From: an uncultured Clostridia bacterium
Lineage (GTDB): Bacteria > Bacillota > Clostridia > TANB77 > CAG-508
Assembly: GCA_947632035.1 (NCBI GenBank)
Contig: CANRNR010000001.1
Span: 62,001-126,000, forward strand
Direction: 5' to 3'
Length of the DNA: 64,000 nt
Each line of letters starts with the position of its first letter. Position 1 is the stretch's first letter. This document shows, one piece after another, positions 25,266-34,591 of this stretch. Made by a program: the position numbers and the translations under genes. The notes under the pieces are model-generated. The model saw only the letters and a list, made by a program, of their open reading frames with translations, did no database searches and was not told the origin of the DNA.

Positions 25266-26372
25266 TTACTCCACAAACAATGCTTTTTGTCTTCTTCCAC
25301 TAATATTTAATAAAATTGCAATTAAAATTAAATTCGTAAGAAGTGAGCTTCCACCATAACTTACAAATGGAAGTGGTATTCCTGTAATTGGAAGTAATCC
25401 CATTGTCATTCCTATATTTTCTATCATGTGGAAGAAGAAAATTCCTGCTATTCCAATTGCTATATATGAGCCTAAATCATCTTTTGCAGTTTTAGCAATT
25501 TTTGTTGCTTTTATTATTAAAACAATATATAACAAAATTACAGTTCCTGCCACGACAAATCCCATCTCTTCTCCAATTACAGCAAATATAAAGTCTGTGG
25601 TTTTCGGGTATAAGTAGCCAAGTTGTGTTTGATTTCCTTTTAATATTCCCATTCCAAAAGCTTGTCCTGCACCTATTGCAAGTTTAGATTGTATAATATT
25701 ATAACCTGCACCTCTTGGGTCTAAATTTGGATTTAAATATACATCAATTCTAGTTTTTGCATGCTCTGGCAAAACAAAAAAGTAAGCTACTGGTACTAGA
25801 ATTACAATTAGCAGAATTGCAGTAATAATATATCTTTTTCCAATTCCTGCTGCATATAACATAAACACTAATGCAAATAGAAATGCAAGTGCAGTTCCAT
25901 AATCCGGCTGTTTTATTATTAGTAAAACTGGTACGGCTACAACTAAAAGACTTAAAGCTAACTTCCAAATTTTATTTATATCATCTTTATGTTTTTTTTG
26001 AAGTTTAACTATTACATATGCTAAAAATAGTACAATAGCTATTTTTGCAAATTCTGATGGTTGAAGTGTGAATGGTCCTATGCTAAACCAGCTTGTTGCA
26101 CCATTTATTGGCTCTGTAAATAAAACTCCTATTAACAATAAAAGGCTTAATCCATAAAGTACTGGTGATATTTTAGCAATAAATTCATAGTTAACTAAAA
26201 TTACTACTATCATAACCGGTATACTTACTATAAGCCACATTATTTGTTTTTTTAATTCCTCATAATCTGAATTTTGAGTGGAAGAAAATAGTGCAACTAA
26301 ACCTATTGCTATTAGCAATATAGTACATACTAAAATTCCCCACTCAATATTATGTGTTAATTTTTTCTTCAT
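25266..26372 (-). CDS. rodA: Rod-shape-determining SEDS glycosyltransferase RodA
   Basis: The 368-residue protein is a ten-helix SEDS-family protein. Family motifs include WFSIGPFTLQPSEFAKI, KQPDYGTALAF (conserved Asp), FIFAVIGEEMGF, and the C-terminal GIPLPFVSYGGSS and ILLNIS. SEDS proteins polymerise lipid II together with a class B penicillin-binding protein. RodA rather than FtsW is chosen because it lies in a min cluster and a separate FtsW sits in the dcw cluster at 59.9-61.0 kb. It follows minE by 31 bp. Confidence 0.9.
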   Translation of the reverse strand: MKKKLTHNIEWGILVCTILLIAIGLVALFSSTQNSDYEELKKQIMWLIVSIPVMIVVILVNYEFIAKISPVLYGLSLLLLIGVLFTEPINGATSWFSIGPFTLQPSEFAKIAIVLFLAYVIVKLQKKHKDDINKIWKLALSLLVVAVPVLLIIKQPDYGTALAFLFALVFMLYAAGIGKRYIITAILLIVILVPVAYFFVLPEHAKTRIDVYLNPNLDPRGAGYNIIQSKLAIGAGQAFGMGILKGNQTQLGYLYPKTTDFIFAVIGEEMGFVVAGTVILLYIVLIIKATKIAKTAKDDLGSYIAIGIAGIFFFHMIENIGMTMGLLPITGIPLPFVSYGGSSLLTNLILIAILLNISGRRQKALFVE

Positions 26373-26403
26373 CCGAAACCTCTTTTTATGAATTTGTTTG
26401 CAT

Positions 26404-27069
26404 TTAAACTTTTTGCTTCTTATTTACTTCTTCTTTAGGTTCCTCTATTTTTTCTGTTTCACTATTCTGTGTTTTATTTTCTTTTTCTACTTCATCTAAT
26501 CCTTCTTCTTGTTTTGTCTCATCTACCTTTTCTGATTTTTCTTCTTTGCTTTCTTGGTTTGTGTTTTTTTCATCTGCATCATTTTCACTTTTATCGTTTA
26601 CTTTATTTTCGCTATTATTTGCTTCATTTACATTTTTATCATCTGATTGACTTTCGTTTTCATTGTTTGATGTTTTTTCACTAACACCATCCTTGTTTGA
26701 TTGTTCTTCACTAACTACCTCCGCTTTTTTATCATCTTTTATTACATTTGCTTGGGCATTTCCTAGCTTTCTTGCTTCATCTTTAATTGTAATAATTGGA
26801 ATATTGGCATATAAAGCTGGGGCACCTACTGTACCATCTTCGTTTGTTTTGTTTGTTAGTTTAACATCAATCGCCTTTTCATCGATGTCTATATATTTTT
26901 TTATTACTTCTATAATTTCTCTTCTCATTAATTCAAGAAAGTCAACTGATACATTTGCTCTATCTTGCATTAATACTAAATGCAATCTTTCCTTTGCCAT
27001 AGTAGAACTTTCCTTTGGATTATTTTTTTTACTAAGCTTTTTAAAGAAACTTACAATGTTCTCAAACAT
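26404..27069 (-). CDS. minE: Cell-division topological specificity factor MinE with a long acidic tail
   Basis: The 221-residue protein has an N-terminal MinE domain (about 1-95). It comprises the membrane-targeting start MFENIVSFFKKL, the MinD-binding helix RLHLVLMQDRANVS and the dimerisation region ELMRREIIEVIKKYI. From about residue 105 to the end there is a low-complexity Glu/Lys/Asn/Asp/Ser tail not found in typical MinE proteins of about 90 residues. MinE stimulates MinD ATPase and sets the division plane. It lies 22 bp after minD. Confidence 0.88.
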   Translation of the reverse strand: MFENIVSFFKKLSKKNNPKESSTMAKERLHLVLMQDRANVSVDFLELMRREIIEVIKKYIDIDEKAIDVKLTNKTNEDGTVGAPALYANIPIITIKDEARKLGNAQANVIKDDKKAEVVSEEQSNKDGVSEKTSNNENESQSDDKNVNEANNSENKVNDKSENDADEKNTNQESKEEKSEKVDETKQEEGLDEVEKENKTQNSETEKIEEPKEEVNKKQKV

Positions 27070-27091
27070 AATTTACCTCCAATAGTAGTAT

Positions 27092-27886
27092 TTATTTTCT
27101 TTTAAAAATTTTCTTCAGTTTAGTAAAAAATCCTTTCTCTTCTCCTGGAATTGTAATTTCTACATTTTCGCCTAAAATTCTGCTTGCTATTTCTATGTAT
27201 GCTTTTCCAGATGGTGCTCTATGATTTGTTACTACTGGTTCGCCTTTGTTAGTCTGAGTAATGATGAATTCATCATCTGGTACTACACCTATTAAATCTA
27301 TAGATAACAAATCAACTATGTCATCTACATCCATCATTTCTCCTTTTTTAACCATATTTGGTCTTAAACGGTTTATAACAAGCTCTGGATTTTTAATATC
27401 AGAGGCTTCAAGAAGACCTATAATTCTATCTGCATCACGAATTGCTGAAATTTCTGCTGTTGTAACAACAATTGCACGATTTGCTCCTGCTATTGCATTC
27501 TTAAATCCTTGTTCAATTCCTGCTGGGCAGTCTATTAAAATATAGTCAAATTCTTCTTTTAATTTTTCTATTAACTCCTTCATTTGTTCTTCATTTACTG
27601 CACTTTTATCTCTTGTTTGAGCTGCTGGAAGTAAAAATAATTCCTCAAAACGCTTGTCTTTTATAAGAGCTTGTCTCAATTTGCATTTTTCTTCCACAAC
27701 GTCTACGATATCATATACTATTCTGTTTTCTAATCCCATAACAACATCAAGATTTCTTAGTCCAATATCGGTATCTATTAGTATTACTTTTTTACCTCTT
27801 AAAGCTAAAGCAGAACCGACATTTGCTGTAGTTGTAGTTTTTCCAACTCCACCTTTTCCTGATGTGATTACTATAACTTCTCCCAT
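27092..27886 (-). CDS. minD: Septum site-determining ATPase MinD
   Basis: The 264-residue protein starts at 27886, where AAGGAGG lies 7 nt upstream. It has the deviant Walker A SGKGGVGKTTTTANVG, the switch I region DTDIGLRNLDVVMGLENRIVY and DCPAGIEQGF. A C-terminal amphipathic membrane-targeting helix, GFFTKLKKIFKRK, completes it. It is followed by minE and rodA. No minC is found next to it; the upstream neighbour is a GLUG-repeat protein. Confidence 0.96.
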   Translation of the reverse strand: MGEVIVITSGKGGVGKTTTTANVGSALALRGKKVILIDTDIGLRNLDVVMGLENRIVYDIVDVVEEKCKLRQALIKDKRFEELFLLPAAQTRDKSAVNEEQMKELIEKLKEEFDYILIDCPAGIEQGFKNAIAGANRAIVVTTAEISAIRDADRIIGLLEASDIKNPELVINRLRPNMVKKGEMMDVDDIVDLLSIDLIGVVPDDEFIITQTNKGEPVVTNHRAPSGKAYIEIASRILGENVEITIPGEEKGFFTKLKKIFKRK

Positions 27887-28000
27887 GTTTTCTCCTCCTT
27901 GTTTTTCCATAAAAACATATTATTTAAAAGTGCATAATTTAAACATCTATATTATATACGGAAATCCTCAAAACGTCAATGATTAAAAAACATTTATTTA

Positions 28001-28034
28001 AAAAAATCCAAAACTATTCGTTTTGGATTTTTTA
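28001..28034 (-). terminator. Intrinsic terminator upstream of minD
   Basis: The stem AAAAAATCCAAAAC / GTTTTGGATTTTTT has a 5-nt loop and T tracts. It ends transcription coming from the GLUG-protein side. Confidence 0.85.
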
Positions 28035-28105
28035 TTGTGAAACAACAAGGTTTTCGGGTACCTGCACACAATCTTTGATTGTGGTGGTAGGTGAGGTTCT
28101 TATTA
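28035..28105 (-). ncRNA. Possible small structured RNA ahead of the terminator
   Basis: This interval is much richer in G+C than its surroundings. On the minus strand it has ACCTACC, a 7-bp hairpin CACAATC/GATTGTG and an outer pairing with AGGT, then CCCGAAAACC, and runs into the terminator at 28001-28034. It does not match a riboswitch or small RNA class I know. It could also be the 3' untranslated region of the GLUG protein. Confidence 0.3.
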
Positions 28106-28155
28106 TTTAATTTTATAGTTCTTACTAATACTTAAATCAATAACTAATGCAAATA

Positions 28156-30555
28156 TTAATTTTTAAATGAGATTGTTCCATTTGTATAAACCCACTCTTT
28201 TAATTCGTTGTTGTTTGATGGATTTAGCTCTTGTACTCCTTCATTTAACCAAGTTACAGCATCATTATCACTTAAACTATCTAAACCTACAGTACCATTA
28301 AAGTCTTTACCTTCAACAGCCTCAAGTCCACTTATTTTTAAATATTTTGATTTTGTTATTTGGGTATCTGAATGTCCATCTCCTCCAATTATACCCATAG
28401 TACTCTTTTTCAAATTAGAAGTTATATTTCCTGCATTAATTACTATATTATATACTCCTTCACAATCTCCAGCTATTCCACCTAGTCTAAGTGTACTAGT
28501 ATCTGAGTCAGCATTTACTTGTACATTTCCTTTATTATATGCATTTTCCATAACTGCTTTATTATTATTGCTCTTTCCTACAATTCCTCCTATTTCTAAT
28601 CTTTTACCCTTGGTAGTGCATGTTACATTTCCATAGTTTACAACATTTCTTAAATATGCATCACCTTCATTATATCCTGCTATTCCACCGATTTGACATC
28701 TTGATTCAACATCAGTAATATCACTCTTTGCAAAATTAAATACTAATTCTTCTCCAGAAATTGCATTTAATACAGTAGAATTATTCTCTCCTGTAATGCC
28801 TCCTGTTTCAAACTTTGAATAACTTGTAGTATTAAATGTAATGTTCAAATCATTAATCATTTTTCCATAATTTCTAGCATTTTTTATAAGTCCAGCATTG
28901 TTTCCAATTACCCCTCCTGTATAGTAACGCATATCTCCACTTCCTGTTAGTTCTATATTATTTTTGCACTCTACTTGAGTATTTCCATTATTGGTAACAT
29001 CTATTGTAGTCCCTATTCCGTCGCTTCCTTTGTAATTATATCCTGATATTCCTCCTACATAACATCTTAGACGTTTTGAGCTAATAATATTTTCATATTT
29101 AAGACTTGTTTGTTCATTATTAGTACAATTACTTATGCTTGCTTTATAATTATATCCTGTTATTCCTCCTATATATGTATATGCTTCATAAGATGACTTA
29201 ATATTGTTGTATTCGCTTATTGTTTGATTGTTGTTTGTGCAATTTGTTATATTTCCTCTATGACTTTGTCCTACTATTCCTCCTATATTTAGTTCAAAAG
29301 AATGTGAATAATCTAAGTTGTTACATTTACTTAGTACTTGTGCATTGTTTACACAACCTTCTACATTCGATGTTTCTTCTGTATAACCCGCTATTCCTCC
29401 AATATAAAAAGTCATACCTGATGAAGAATCTACTTTAGTCGTTGTTTCATCACTTCCTATATACATATTAACATTTGCATAATTTTCGCAATTTGATACT
29501 GCTGTATTTTCTCTTGTCCTTGCAACTATTCCTCCGGTATATATTGTTAAGTTTGAACTGGTAAATTGTGTATTAGGATACTTTTCATTAATTTCTGTAT
29601 AATTATAACATTTTTTTATTGTGCCTTCATTATTTCCTACAATTCCTCCTACGTAGTCACTTTGTGATCCACCATTTTGTTTTAATGTCATTTTTTTATC
29701 TATAGTTATACTTCCATTACTTGTACAAGATTCTATTGTTCCTTCATTGTTACCTATAATATTACCTACATAAAATGATGGCCATTCGTCAGTTATTGTT
29801 GTATTTTCCAAATTTACATTTGTATTAAAATTACTTGTACAATTTTTAATTGTTCCAGAATTTTTACCTGCAAATATTCCTACTCTTATACTTAAACCTG
29901 TACCATTCGTGTTTATTGAACCAAATAGACTCAAATCTTGTAATTGTCCCTTATTTTCACCTAAAAGTCCATAATATGTTTTTTCTCCACTAATCTTAAC
30001 ATTTGAATATATATTGCTAATTGAATAATTATTTCCTTTAAAAGTTCCTGAAAAATATCCATTAGGGAATTTTAAACCTGTATGACTTCTATCCATTAAT
30101 TCTTCTTTTAGCCCTTTGATTTCATTATCTCCATTATAATCTTTAAACATTTCAGTTTTTGGATCTGCATATGATTTATCTTCTTCAACATCTAAATTTC
30201 TTGTTAATTCTACTACTCTGTCTTTATAATGATTTGAATTGTTTATTTCATTTAAAAAGAATACTAAATCCTCTATTGACTCAATTTTATATGGATCATC
30301 TTCTGTTCCAGTACCATCTAGTTTTCCCGGTGTTTCATCAAGACCAATTACCCCAACTCTTTTAGCATAAATTTCTTCTATTCTTTCGTTATCTTTTTGA
30401 TATGCTTCAACTATTTTAATTATTGTTTTTAATTGGGCTTCTCGTGTTGAAGCCGCTGACATAAACAATCCTGTTAAAATGAATATAAAGCATAAAACAG
30501 TAACAGCAACATAAACTGTCATTGAACCTCTTTGATTTTTATACAAATTTTTCAT
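28156..30555 (-). CDS. Surface protein with GLUG-type beta-helix repeats and pilin-like N-terminus
   Basis: The 799-residue protein starts MKNLYKNQRGSMTVYVAVT, with one hydrophobic helix (about 14-36), like the N-termini of pseudopilin or TadE-type proteins. A helical segment follows, then from about residue 150 many repeats of 20-45 residues built on the pattern YxGGIxGxNxGxIxNCxNxG, for example YVGGIVGNNEGTIKKCYNY. GLUG repeats form extended beta-helices in surface proteins and adhesins. It is monocistronic, with a terminator downstream. The ligand is unknown. Confidence 0.82.
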   Translation of the reverse strand: MKNLYKNQRGSMTVYVAVTVLCFIFILTGLFMSAASTREAQLKTIIKIVEAYQKDNERIEEIYAKRVGVIGLDETPGKLDGTGTEDDPYKIESIEDLVFFLNEINNSNHYKDRVVELTRNLDVEEDKSYADPKTEMFKDYNGDNEIKGLKEELMDRSHTGLKFPNGYFSGTFKGNNYSISNIYSNVKISGEKTYYGLLGENKGQLQDLSLFGSINTNGTGLSIRVGIFAGKNSGTIKNCTSNFNTNVNLENTTITDEWPSFYVGNIIGNNEGTIESCTSNGSITIDKKMTLKQNGGSQSDYVGGIVGNNEGTIKKCYNYTEINEKYPNTQFTSSNLTIYTGGIVARTRENTAVSNCENYANVNMYIGSDETTTKVDSSSGMTFYIGGIAGYTEETSNVEGCVNNAQVLSKCNNLDYSHSFELNIGGIVGQSHRGNITNCTNNNQTISEYNNIKSSYEAYTYIGGITGYNYKASISNCTNNEQTSLKYENIISSKRLRCYVGGISGYNYKGSDGIGTTIDVTNNGNTQVECKNNIELTGSGDMRYYTGGVIGNNAGLIKNARNYGKMINDLNITFNTTSYSKFETGGITGENNSTVLNAISGEELVFNFAKSDITDVESRCQIGGIAGYNEGDAYLRNVVNYGNVTCTTKGKRLEIGGIVGKSNNNKAVMENAYNKGNVQVNADSDTSTLRLGGIAGDCEGVYNIVINAGNITSNLKKSTMGIIGGDGHSDTQITKSKYLKISGLEAVEGKDFNGTVGLDSLSDNDAVTWLNEGVQELNPSNNNELKEWVYTNGTISFKN

Positions 30556-30676
30556 CTGTATTTTTCTCCTTTTATTATTAAATTATAATAATTTTTATTA
30601 ATATTTCATGTGTATATTTAATATATTTTTATAAGTATTATTTTATAATTTACTTAATTATATATTAATTGAAAAA

Positions 30677-31954
30677 TCATTTGCTGTCAATATTCTTAAG
30701 CCAATTTATTCTTTCCAATCTTAGGTATTTTGCAAACTCTGTTCCTTGCATTTCTTTAGTATTAGCATATTTTTCTAGAATAAATTTTCCATCAATTGAA
30801 TTTAAGCATTTCTCACCTATTTTATCAAAATTTATACTGTTTAAGCTCTGACATAAATTTATTTCTCCTCTTGCCTTGTCGCATGCCACAACTATTTTTA
30901 AGCCTTCTAAACCTAATATCGTTTTTGAAACTTCTTGAATAAAATCTACTTGTTTTGGTACAGTCATTTTTTCAAAAATTCCTGCTTTCATGTGCCATTT
31001 TGCAGCAGTTTTGCCACATTTTTCCCATGAATTTGGAACTCCTATTCTTCTTGATAAATCTGCTACTAATTTTACTCCTCTTTCATCATGTCCATAATGA
31101 TGTGGTAACATTTCTTTTGGAGTACTACCTTTTCCTAAGTCATGCACTAAACAGCTAAATCTAACTTCTAAATCATCTGTTAATTTTGAACTATTATCAA
31201 CTACCATGAGTGTATGATTATAACTATCTCCTTCTGGATGATATTTTTCAGGTTGCACTTTTCCTATCAAATTATATATTTCCAAAAAGTGAACATCTAA
31301 AACTTCCGCTTTTTTTAATGTTTCAAAGAAAATTGAAGGTTTATTTGTTCCTAATGCTTTTTTAAATTCCGTAAATACTCTTTCTTTTGAAAGTGTGTTA
31401 AGTTCACTTTTTAATTTTTTCATACTTTTAAGTGTTTCTTTATCTACTGAAAATTCTAAACTTGCTGAAAACCTTGCTACTCTATATACCCTTAATGGAT
31501 CTTCTATAAATGCATCTGTTGTTTTTCTTAAAATTTTATTTTCTATATCTTTTCTACCATTAAATGGATCTATAATTTCTCCTGTTAAAACATCTTGTGC
31601 TATACTATTTATAGTCAAATCTCTTCTTGCTAAATCTTCTTCTATTGTAATTTTTTCGTCAGTATCAAATTCAAAAGCTTTATGCCCTGCCCCTACTTTT
31701 CTTTCTTTTCTAGCAAGTGCAAATTCAACATTATCTATTATGAATACTGGAAAATCTTTACCCTGCACTTTAGCTTGTGGAAAAATTTTTTGAAATTTCT
31801 CTTTTGAAATTCCAGTAACGCAATAATCTTCGTCTATAACTGGTATTCCTAATAGTTTATTTCTAATTGCCCCTCCAACTAAATACAAAGTTCCACCATT
31901 CTCTTTTATTTTATATGCAATTTCTTTTATTTTTTCTTGCTTTATTTCTTGCAT
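30677..31954 (-). CDS. cca: CCA-adding tRNA nucleotidyltransferase with HD domain
   Basis: The 425-residue protein has the class II nucleotidyltransferase head LYLVGGAIRNKLLG with the metal-binding DEDY pair, RRDLTINSIAQDVLTGEIIDPF, and RVYRVARFSASLEF. An HD domain follows, with NHTLMVVDNSSKL, CLVHDLGKG and HHYGHDERG. This combination is typical of CCA transferases with an extra phosphohydrolase domain. It repairs or adds 3' CCA ends of tRNAs. The tRNA-Leu in this window encodes its CCA, so repair may be the main task, though that is inference. Confidence 0.92.
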   Translation of the reverse strand: MQEIKQEKIKEIAYKIKENGGTLYLVGGAIRNKLLGIPVIDEDYCVTGISKEKFQKIFPQAKVQGKDFPVFIIDNVEFALARKERKVGAGHKAFEFDTDEKITIEEDLARRDLTINSIAQDVLTGEIIDPFNGRKDIENKILRKTTDAFIEDPLRVYRVARFSASLEFSVDKETLKSMKKLKSELNTLSKERVFTEFKKALGTNKPSIFFETLKKAEVLDVHFLEIYNLIGKVQPEKYHPEGDSYNHTLMVVDNSSKLTDDLEVRFSCLVHDLGKGSTPKEMLPHHYGHDERGVKLVADLSRRIGVPNSWEKCGKTAAKWHMKAGIFEKMTVPKQVDFIQEVSKTILGLEGLKIVVACDKARGEINLCQSLNSINFDKIGEKCLNSIDGKFILEKYANTKEMQGTEFAKYLRLERINWLKNIDSK

Positions 31955-32144
31955 AAATGCTCCTATTTTTATTTTTAAAATTTTTATAGTGCAAAATAAA
32001 TTTTTAATTTGTTTTTATTTAATTTAAAATTTATATTCTTTTAAAAATATTATACCCTTTAAATATTTTTTTTACAAATCATTTTGCTAAAATATATTAT
32101 AATAACGTTTTTTCTAAAAAGCAGTACAATAATTGATTTTAAAA

Positions 32145-32258
32145 TAGCTGCGCAGCGTTCAAACGGAGCGTTAACGAAGTGCGTTTGGAGCAGTCTACAT
32201 ATACTGTGTAATAAATTGCAAAATTTATTACACAATAAGACTGCGACAGCAAGGTGCT
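32145..32258 (+). repeat. Dispersed structured repeat, copy A
   Basis: This element of about 115 bp is related to the reverse complement of 62096-62226. Shared blocks include CAAACGnAGCGTnAnCGAAG, GTGCGTTTG and GTAATAAATT. Copy A has a stem GCAGTCT (32190-32196) / AGACTGC (32238-32244) enclosing a 13-bp hairpin TGTGTAATAAATT (32205-32217) / (32222-32234) with a GCAA loop. The outer stem differs in sequence but not in pairing from copy B. It occupies part of the 468-bp gene-free interval 31955-32422, which otherwise holds only a small hairpin (32255-32278) and the por promoter. Confidence 0.75.
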
Positions 32259-32357
32259 AAAAACATAATATTTTTAGCTTTATAACTTTAAATTTCAATT
32301 GTTTACATTAATTAAAATTTAATACTCAAAATCTTATAAAATGATTATTAAATTTTC

Positions 32358-32386
32358 TTGACATTAATATTATTTAAGAATAGAAT
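32358..32386 (+). promoter_or_regulatory. Promoter of the porCDAB operon
   Basis: TTGACA (32358-32363, perfect consensus) and TAGAAT (32381-32386) are separated by 17 nt, about 37 nt upstream of the first start codon. Confidence 0.85.
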
Positions 32387-32422
32387 TAAGATGTTAAATT
32401 TAAGAAGGAGGAAGGTCTACAT

Positions 32423-33004
32423 ATGGATAATTTAATTGAAATTAGATGGCATGGTAGAGGTGGTCAAGGTGCTAAAACAGCTTCACTTTTATTAGCAGAT
32501 GCTGCTTTTAATACTGGTAAATATATTCAAGGTTTCCCTGAATATGGTCCTGAAAGAATGGGTGCCCCTATTACTGCTTACAATCGTATTAGCAATGAGC
32601 CAATTCGTATTCATAGTAATATCTATGAACCAGATTATGTTGTTGTCGTTGACGATACTTTACTTGAATCTGTTGATGTAACAGCAGGTCTAAAAGAAAG
32701 TGGTGCAATTGTTATTAATACTACAAAAGGAAAAGAAGAAATTGAAAAACTATTACCTAATTACAAAGGTTCTATTTACACAATAGATGCTAGAAAAATA
32801 TCTATTGAAGCTCTTGGAAAGTATTTTCCAAATACACCTATGCTTGCTGCAATTGTAAAAGTAGCTAATGTTATGGATGAAAAAGATTTCTTAGAAGATA
32901 TGAAAGGTTCTTTTGCACATAAATTTGCAAAGAAACCTGAAGTTATAGAAGGAAATATGAAAGCATTAGAGCTTGCTCTAAGTCAAATTCAAAAAGTAAA
33001 ATAA
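32423..33004 (+). CDS. porC: 2-oxoacid (pyruvate):ferredoxin oxidoreductase, gamma subunit
   Basis: The 193-residue protein has the gamma-subunit start IRWHGRGGQGAKTASLLLADA, then GFPEYGPERMGAPI and VVVVDDTLLE. It belongs to the heterotetrameric oxidoreductase that oxidatively decarboxylates pyruvate (or another 2-oxoacid) to acyl-CoA and reduced ferredoxin. The gene order gamma-delta-alpha-beta is that of classical POR operons. AAGGAGG lies upstream of the ATG. A short inverted repeat (33005-33011/33043-33049) sits in the gap before porD. Confidence 0.93.
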   Translation: MDNLIEIRWHGRGGQGAKTASLLLADAAFNTGKYIQGFPEYGPERMGAPITAYNRISNEPIRIHSNIYEPDYVVVVDDTLLESVDVTAGLKESGAIVINTTKGKEEIEKLLPNYKGSIYTIDARKISIEALGKYFPNTPMLAAIVKVANVMDEKDFLEDMKGSFAHKFAKKPEVIEGNMKALELALSQIQKVK

Positions 33005-33089
33005 GACCTAAAGCTTTCTGCTTCATTTTGGTATAAAAAATATTAGGTCATAATTTTAGGTATATTGTTAAATAAGAAAGGAGCTAAAT

Positions 33090-33392
33090 ATGTCAACAAA
33101 TATTGATAAAAATACACCTGCATCAGAAATGACTATTGGTGGTAATATTTATAAATCTGGTAATGCTTTAGAGTTTAAAACTGGTGACTGGAGAAGTGTT
33201 AAACCTGTTTATATTAGTGAAAAATGTAAACAATGTGGTCTATGTTTTCCTGTTTGCCCAGAAGATGCTATTCCAGTAAATAAAGAAGGAAATCGTGAAG
33301 ATTTTAATTTTGATTATTGCAAAGGATGTGGCGTTTGCGCAAAAGTATGTCCTTTTAATGCAATTGAAATGGTAGATGAAGGAGGTAACTAA
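33090..33392 (+). CDS. porD: 2-oxoacid (pyruvate):ferredoxin oxidoreductase, delta (ferredoxin) subunit
   Basis: The 100-residue protein has two 4Fe-4S binding motifs, CKQCGLCFPVCPEDAIPV and CKGCGVCAKVCPFNAIEM, after an N-terminal segment of about 45 residues typical of PorD. It relays electrons from the catalytic core to free ferredoxin. AAAGGAGC precedes the ATG, and the next gene starts 2 bp after its stop. Confidence 0.94.
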   Translation: MSTNIDKNTPASEMTIGGNIYKSGNALEFKTGDWRSVKPVYISEKCKQCGLCFPVCPEDAIPVNKEGNREDFNFDYCKGCGVCAKVCPFNAIEMVDEGGN

Positions 33393-33394
33393 AT

Positions 33395-34576
33395 ATGGGA
33401 ATTAGAGAAAGATTAAGTGGAAATGAAGCAGTAGCTTATGGAATGAGACAAATTAATCCTGATGTTGTAGCAGCTTTCCCTATTACACCTTCTACAGAAA
33501 TTCCTCAATATTTTTCTACTTTCGTTAGTAACGGAACAGTAGATACTGAGTTTGTAGCTGTAGAAAGTGAACATAGTGCTATGAGTGCTTGTATTGGTGC
33601 AGAAGCAGCTGGAGCTCGTGCTATGACTGCAACTTCTGCTAATGGTTTATCTTATATGTGGGAAATGATTTACATTGCTTCAAGTTTAAGGCTTCCAATT
33701 GTAATGAACTTAGTAAACCGTGCAGTATCAGGACCTTTAAATATTCACAATGACCATTCAGATGCAATGGGTGTTCGTGATAGTGGTTGGATTATGCTAT
33801 TTTCAGAAAACAACCAAGAGGCTTATGATAATTTGATAATGGCTCATCGTATAGCTGAGCATAAAGATGTTCTATTACCTTTGATGATATGTCAAGATGG
33901 TTTTATTACATCACATTCTATTGAAAATATAGAACTTATTGAAGATGAAAAAGTAAAAGAATTTGTAGGAAAATATACTCCTGAGCATTACTTATTAAAT
34001 GATAAAGAGCCAATCGCAATTGGACCTTTAGATGTTCAAACTTATTTATTTGAGCATAAATATCAACAAGCTGAAGCTATGAGAAATGCTAAAAGAGTAA
34101 TCAAAGAAGTTGCAGAAGATTTTGAAAAAATGACTGGAAGAAAATACTCTTTCTTTGAAGAATATAAAATGGAAGATGCAGAAATTGCAGTTGTTTGTAT
34201 GAACTCTACTGCAGGAACTACAAAAACTGTTGTAGATTCTTTAAGAGAAAAAGGTGTTAAGGCTGGTATGGTTAAAATTCGTATGTTTAGACCATTCCCT
34301 GCTGAGGAATTAGCTGAAGCACTTGGCAATTTAAAAGCTTTAGCTGTTATGGATAAATCAGATTCATTAAATGGTGCAGGTGGTGCATTATTTGAAGATG
34401 TTGTTTCTGGTATGTATACAGCTAAAAAGCAAGTACCAACAGTTAGCTATGTATATGGTATTGGTGGTAGAGATACTACATCTAAAGATATTGAAGAAGT
34501 ATATAGCTATTTACAAGAAGTTGCAAAAACAGGAAATATTGATAACCCTTATCGTTATGTAGGATTAAGAAAATAG
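33395..34576 (+). CDS. porA: 2-oxoacid (pyruvate):ferredoxin oxidoreductase, alpha subunit
   Basis: The 393-residue protein has GNEAVAYGMRQINPDVVAAFPITPSTEI-type domain I features, EHSAMSACIGAEAAGARAMT, LVNRAVSGPLNIHNDHSD and a C-terminal transketolase-like domain (MVKIRMFRPFPAEELAEAL). Length and motifs fit PorA. The substrate is most likely pyruvate from operon order, but related 2-ketoisovalerate enzymes share this architecture. Confidence 0.94.
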   Translation: MGIRERLSGNEAVAYGMRQINPDVVAAFPITPSTEIPQYFSTFVSNGTVDTEFVAVESEHSAMSACIGAEAAGARAMTATSANGLSYMWEMIYIASSLRLPIVMNLVNRAVSGPLNIHNDHSDAMGVRDSGWIMLFSENNQEAYDNLIMAHRIAEHKDVLLPLMICQDGFITSHSIENIELIEDEKVKEFVGKYTPEHYLLNDKEPIAIGPLDVQTYLFEHKYQQAEAMRNAKRVIKEVAEDFEKMTGRKYSFFEEYKMEDAEIAVVCMNSTAGTTKTVVDSLREKGVKAGMVKIRMFRPFPAEELAEALGNLKALAVMDKSDSLNGAGGALFEDVVSGMYTAKKQVPTVSYVYGIGGRDTTSKDIEEVYSYLQEVAKTGNIDNPYRYVGLRK

Positions 34577-34591
34577 AAAGGAGAAATTAAA

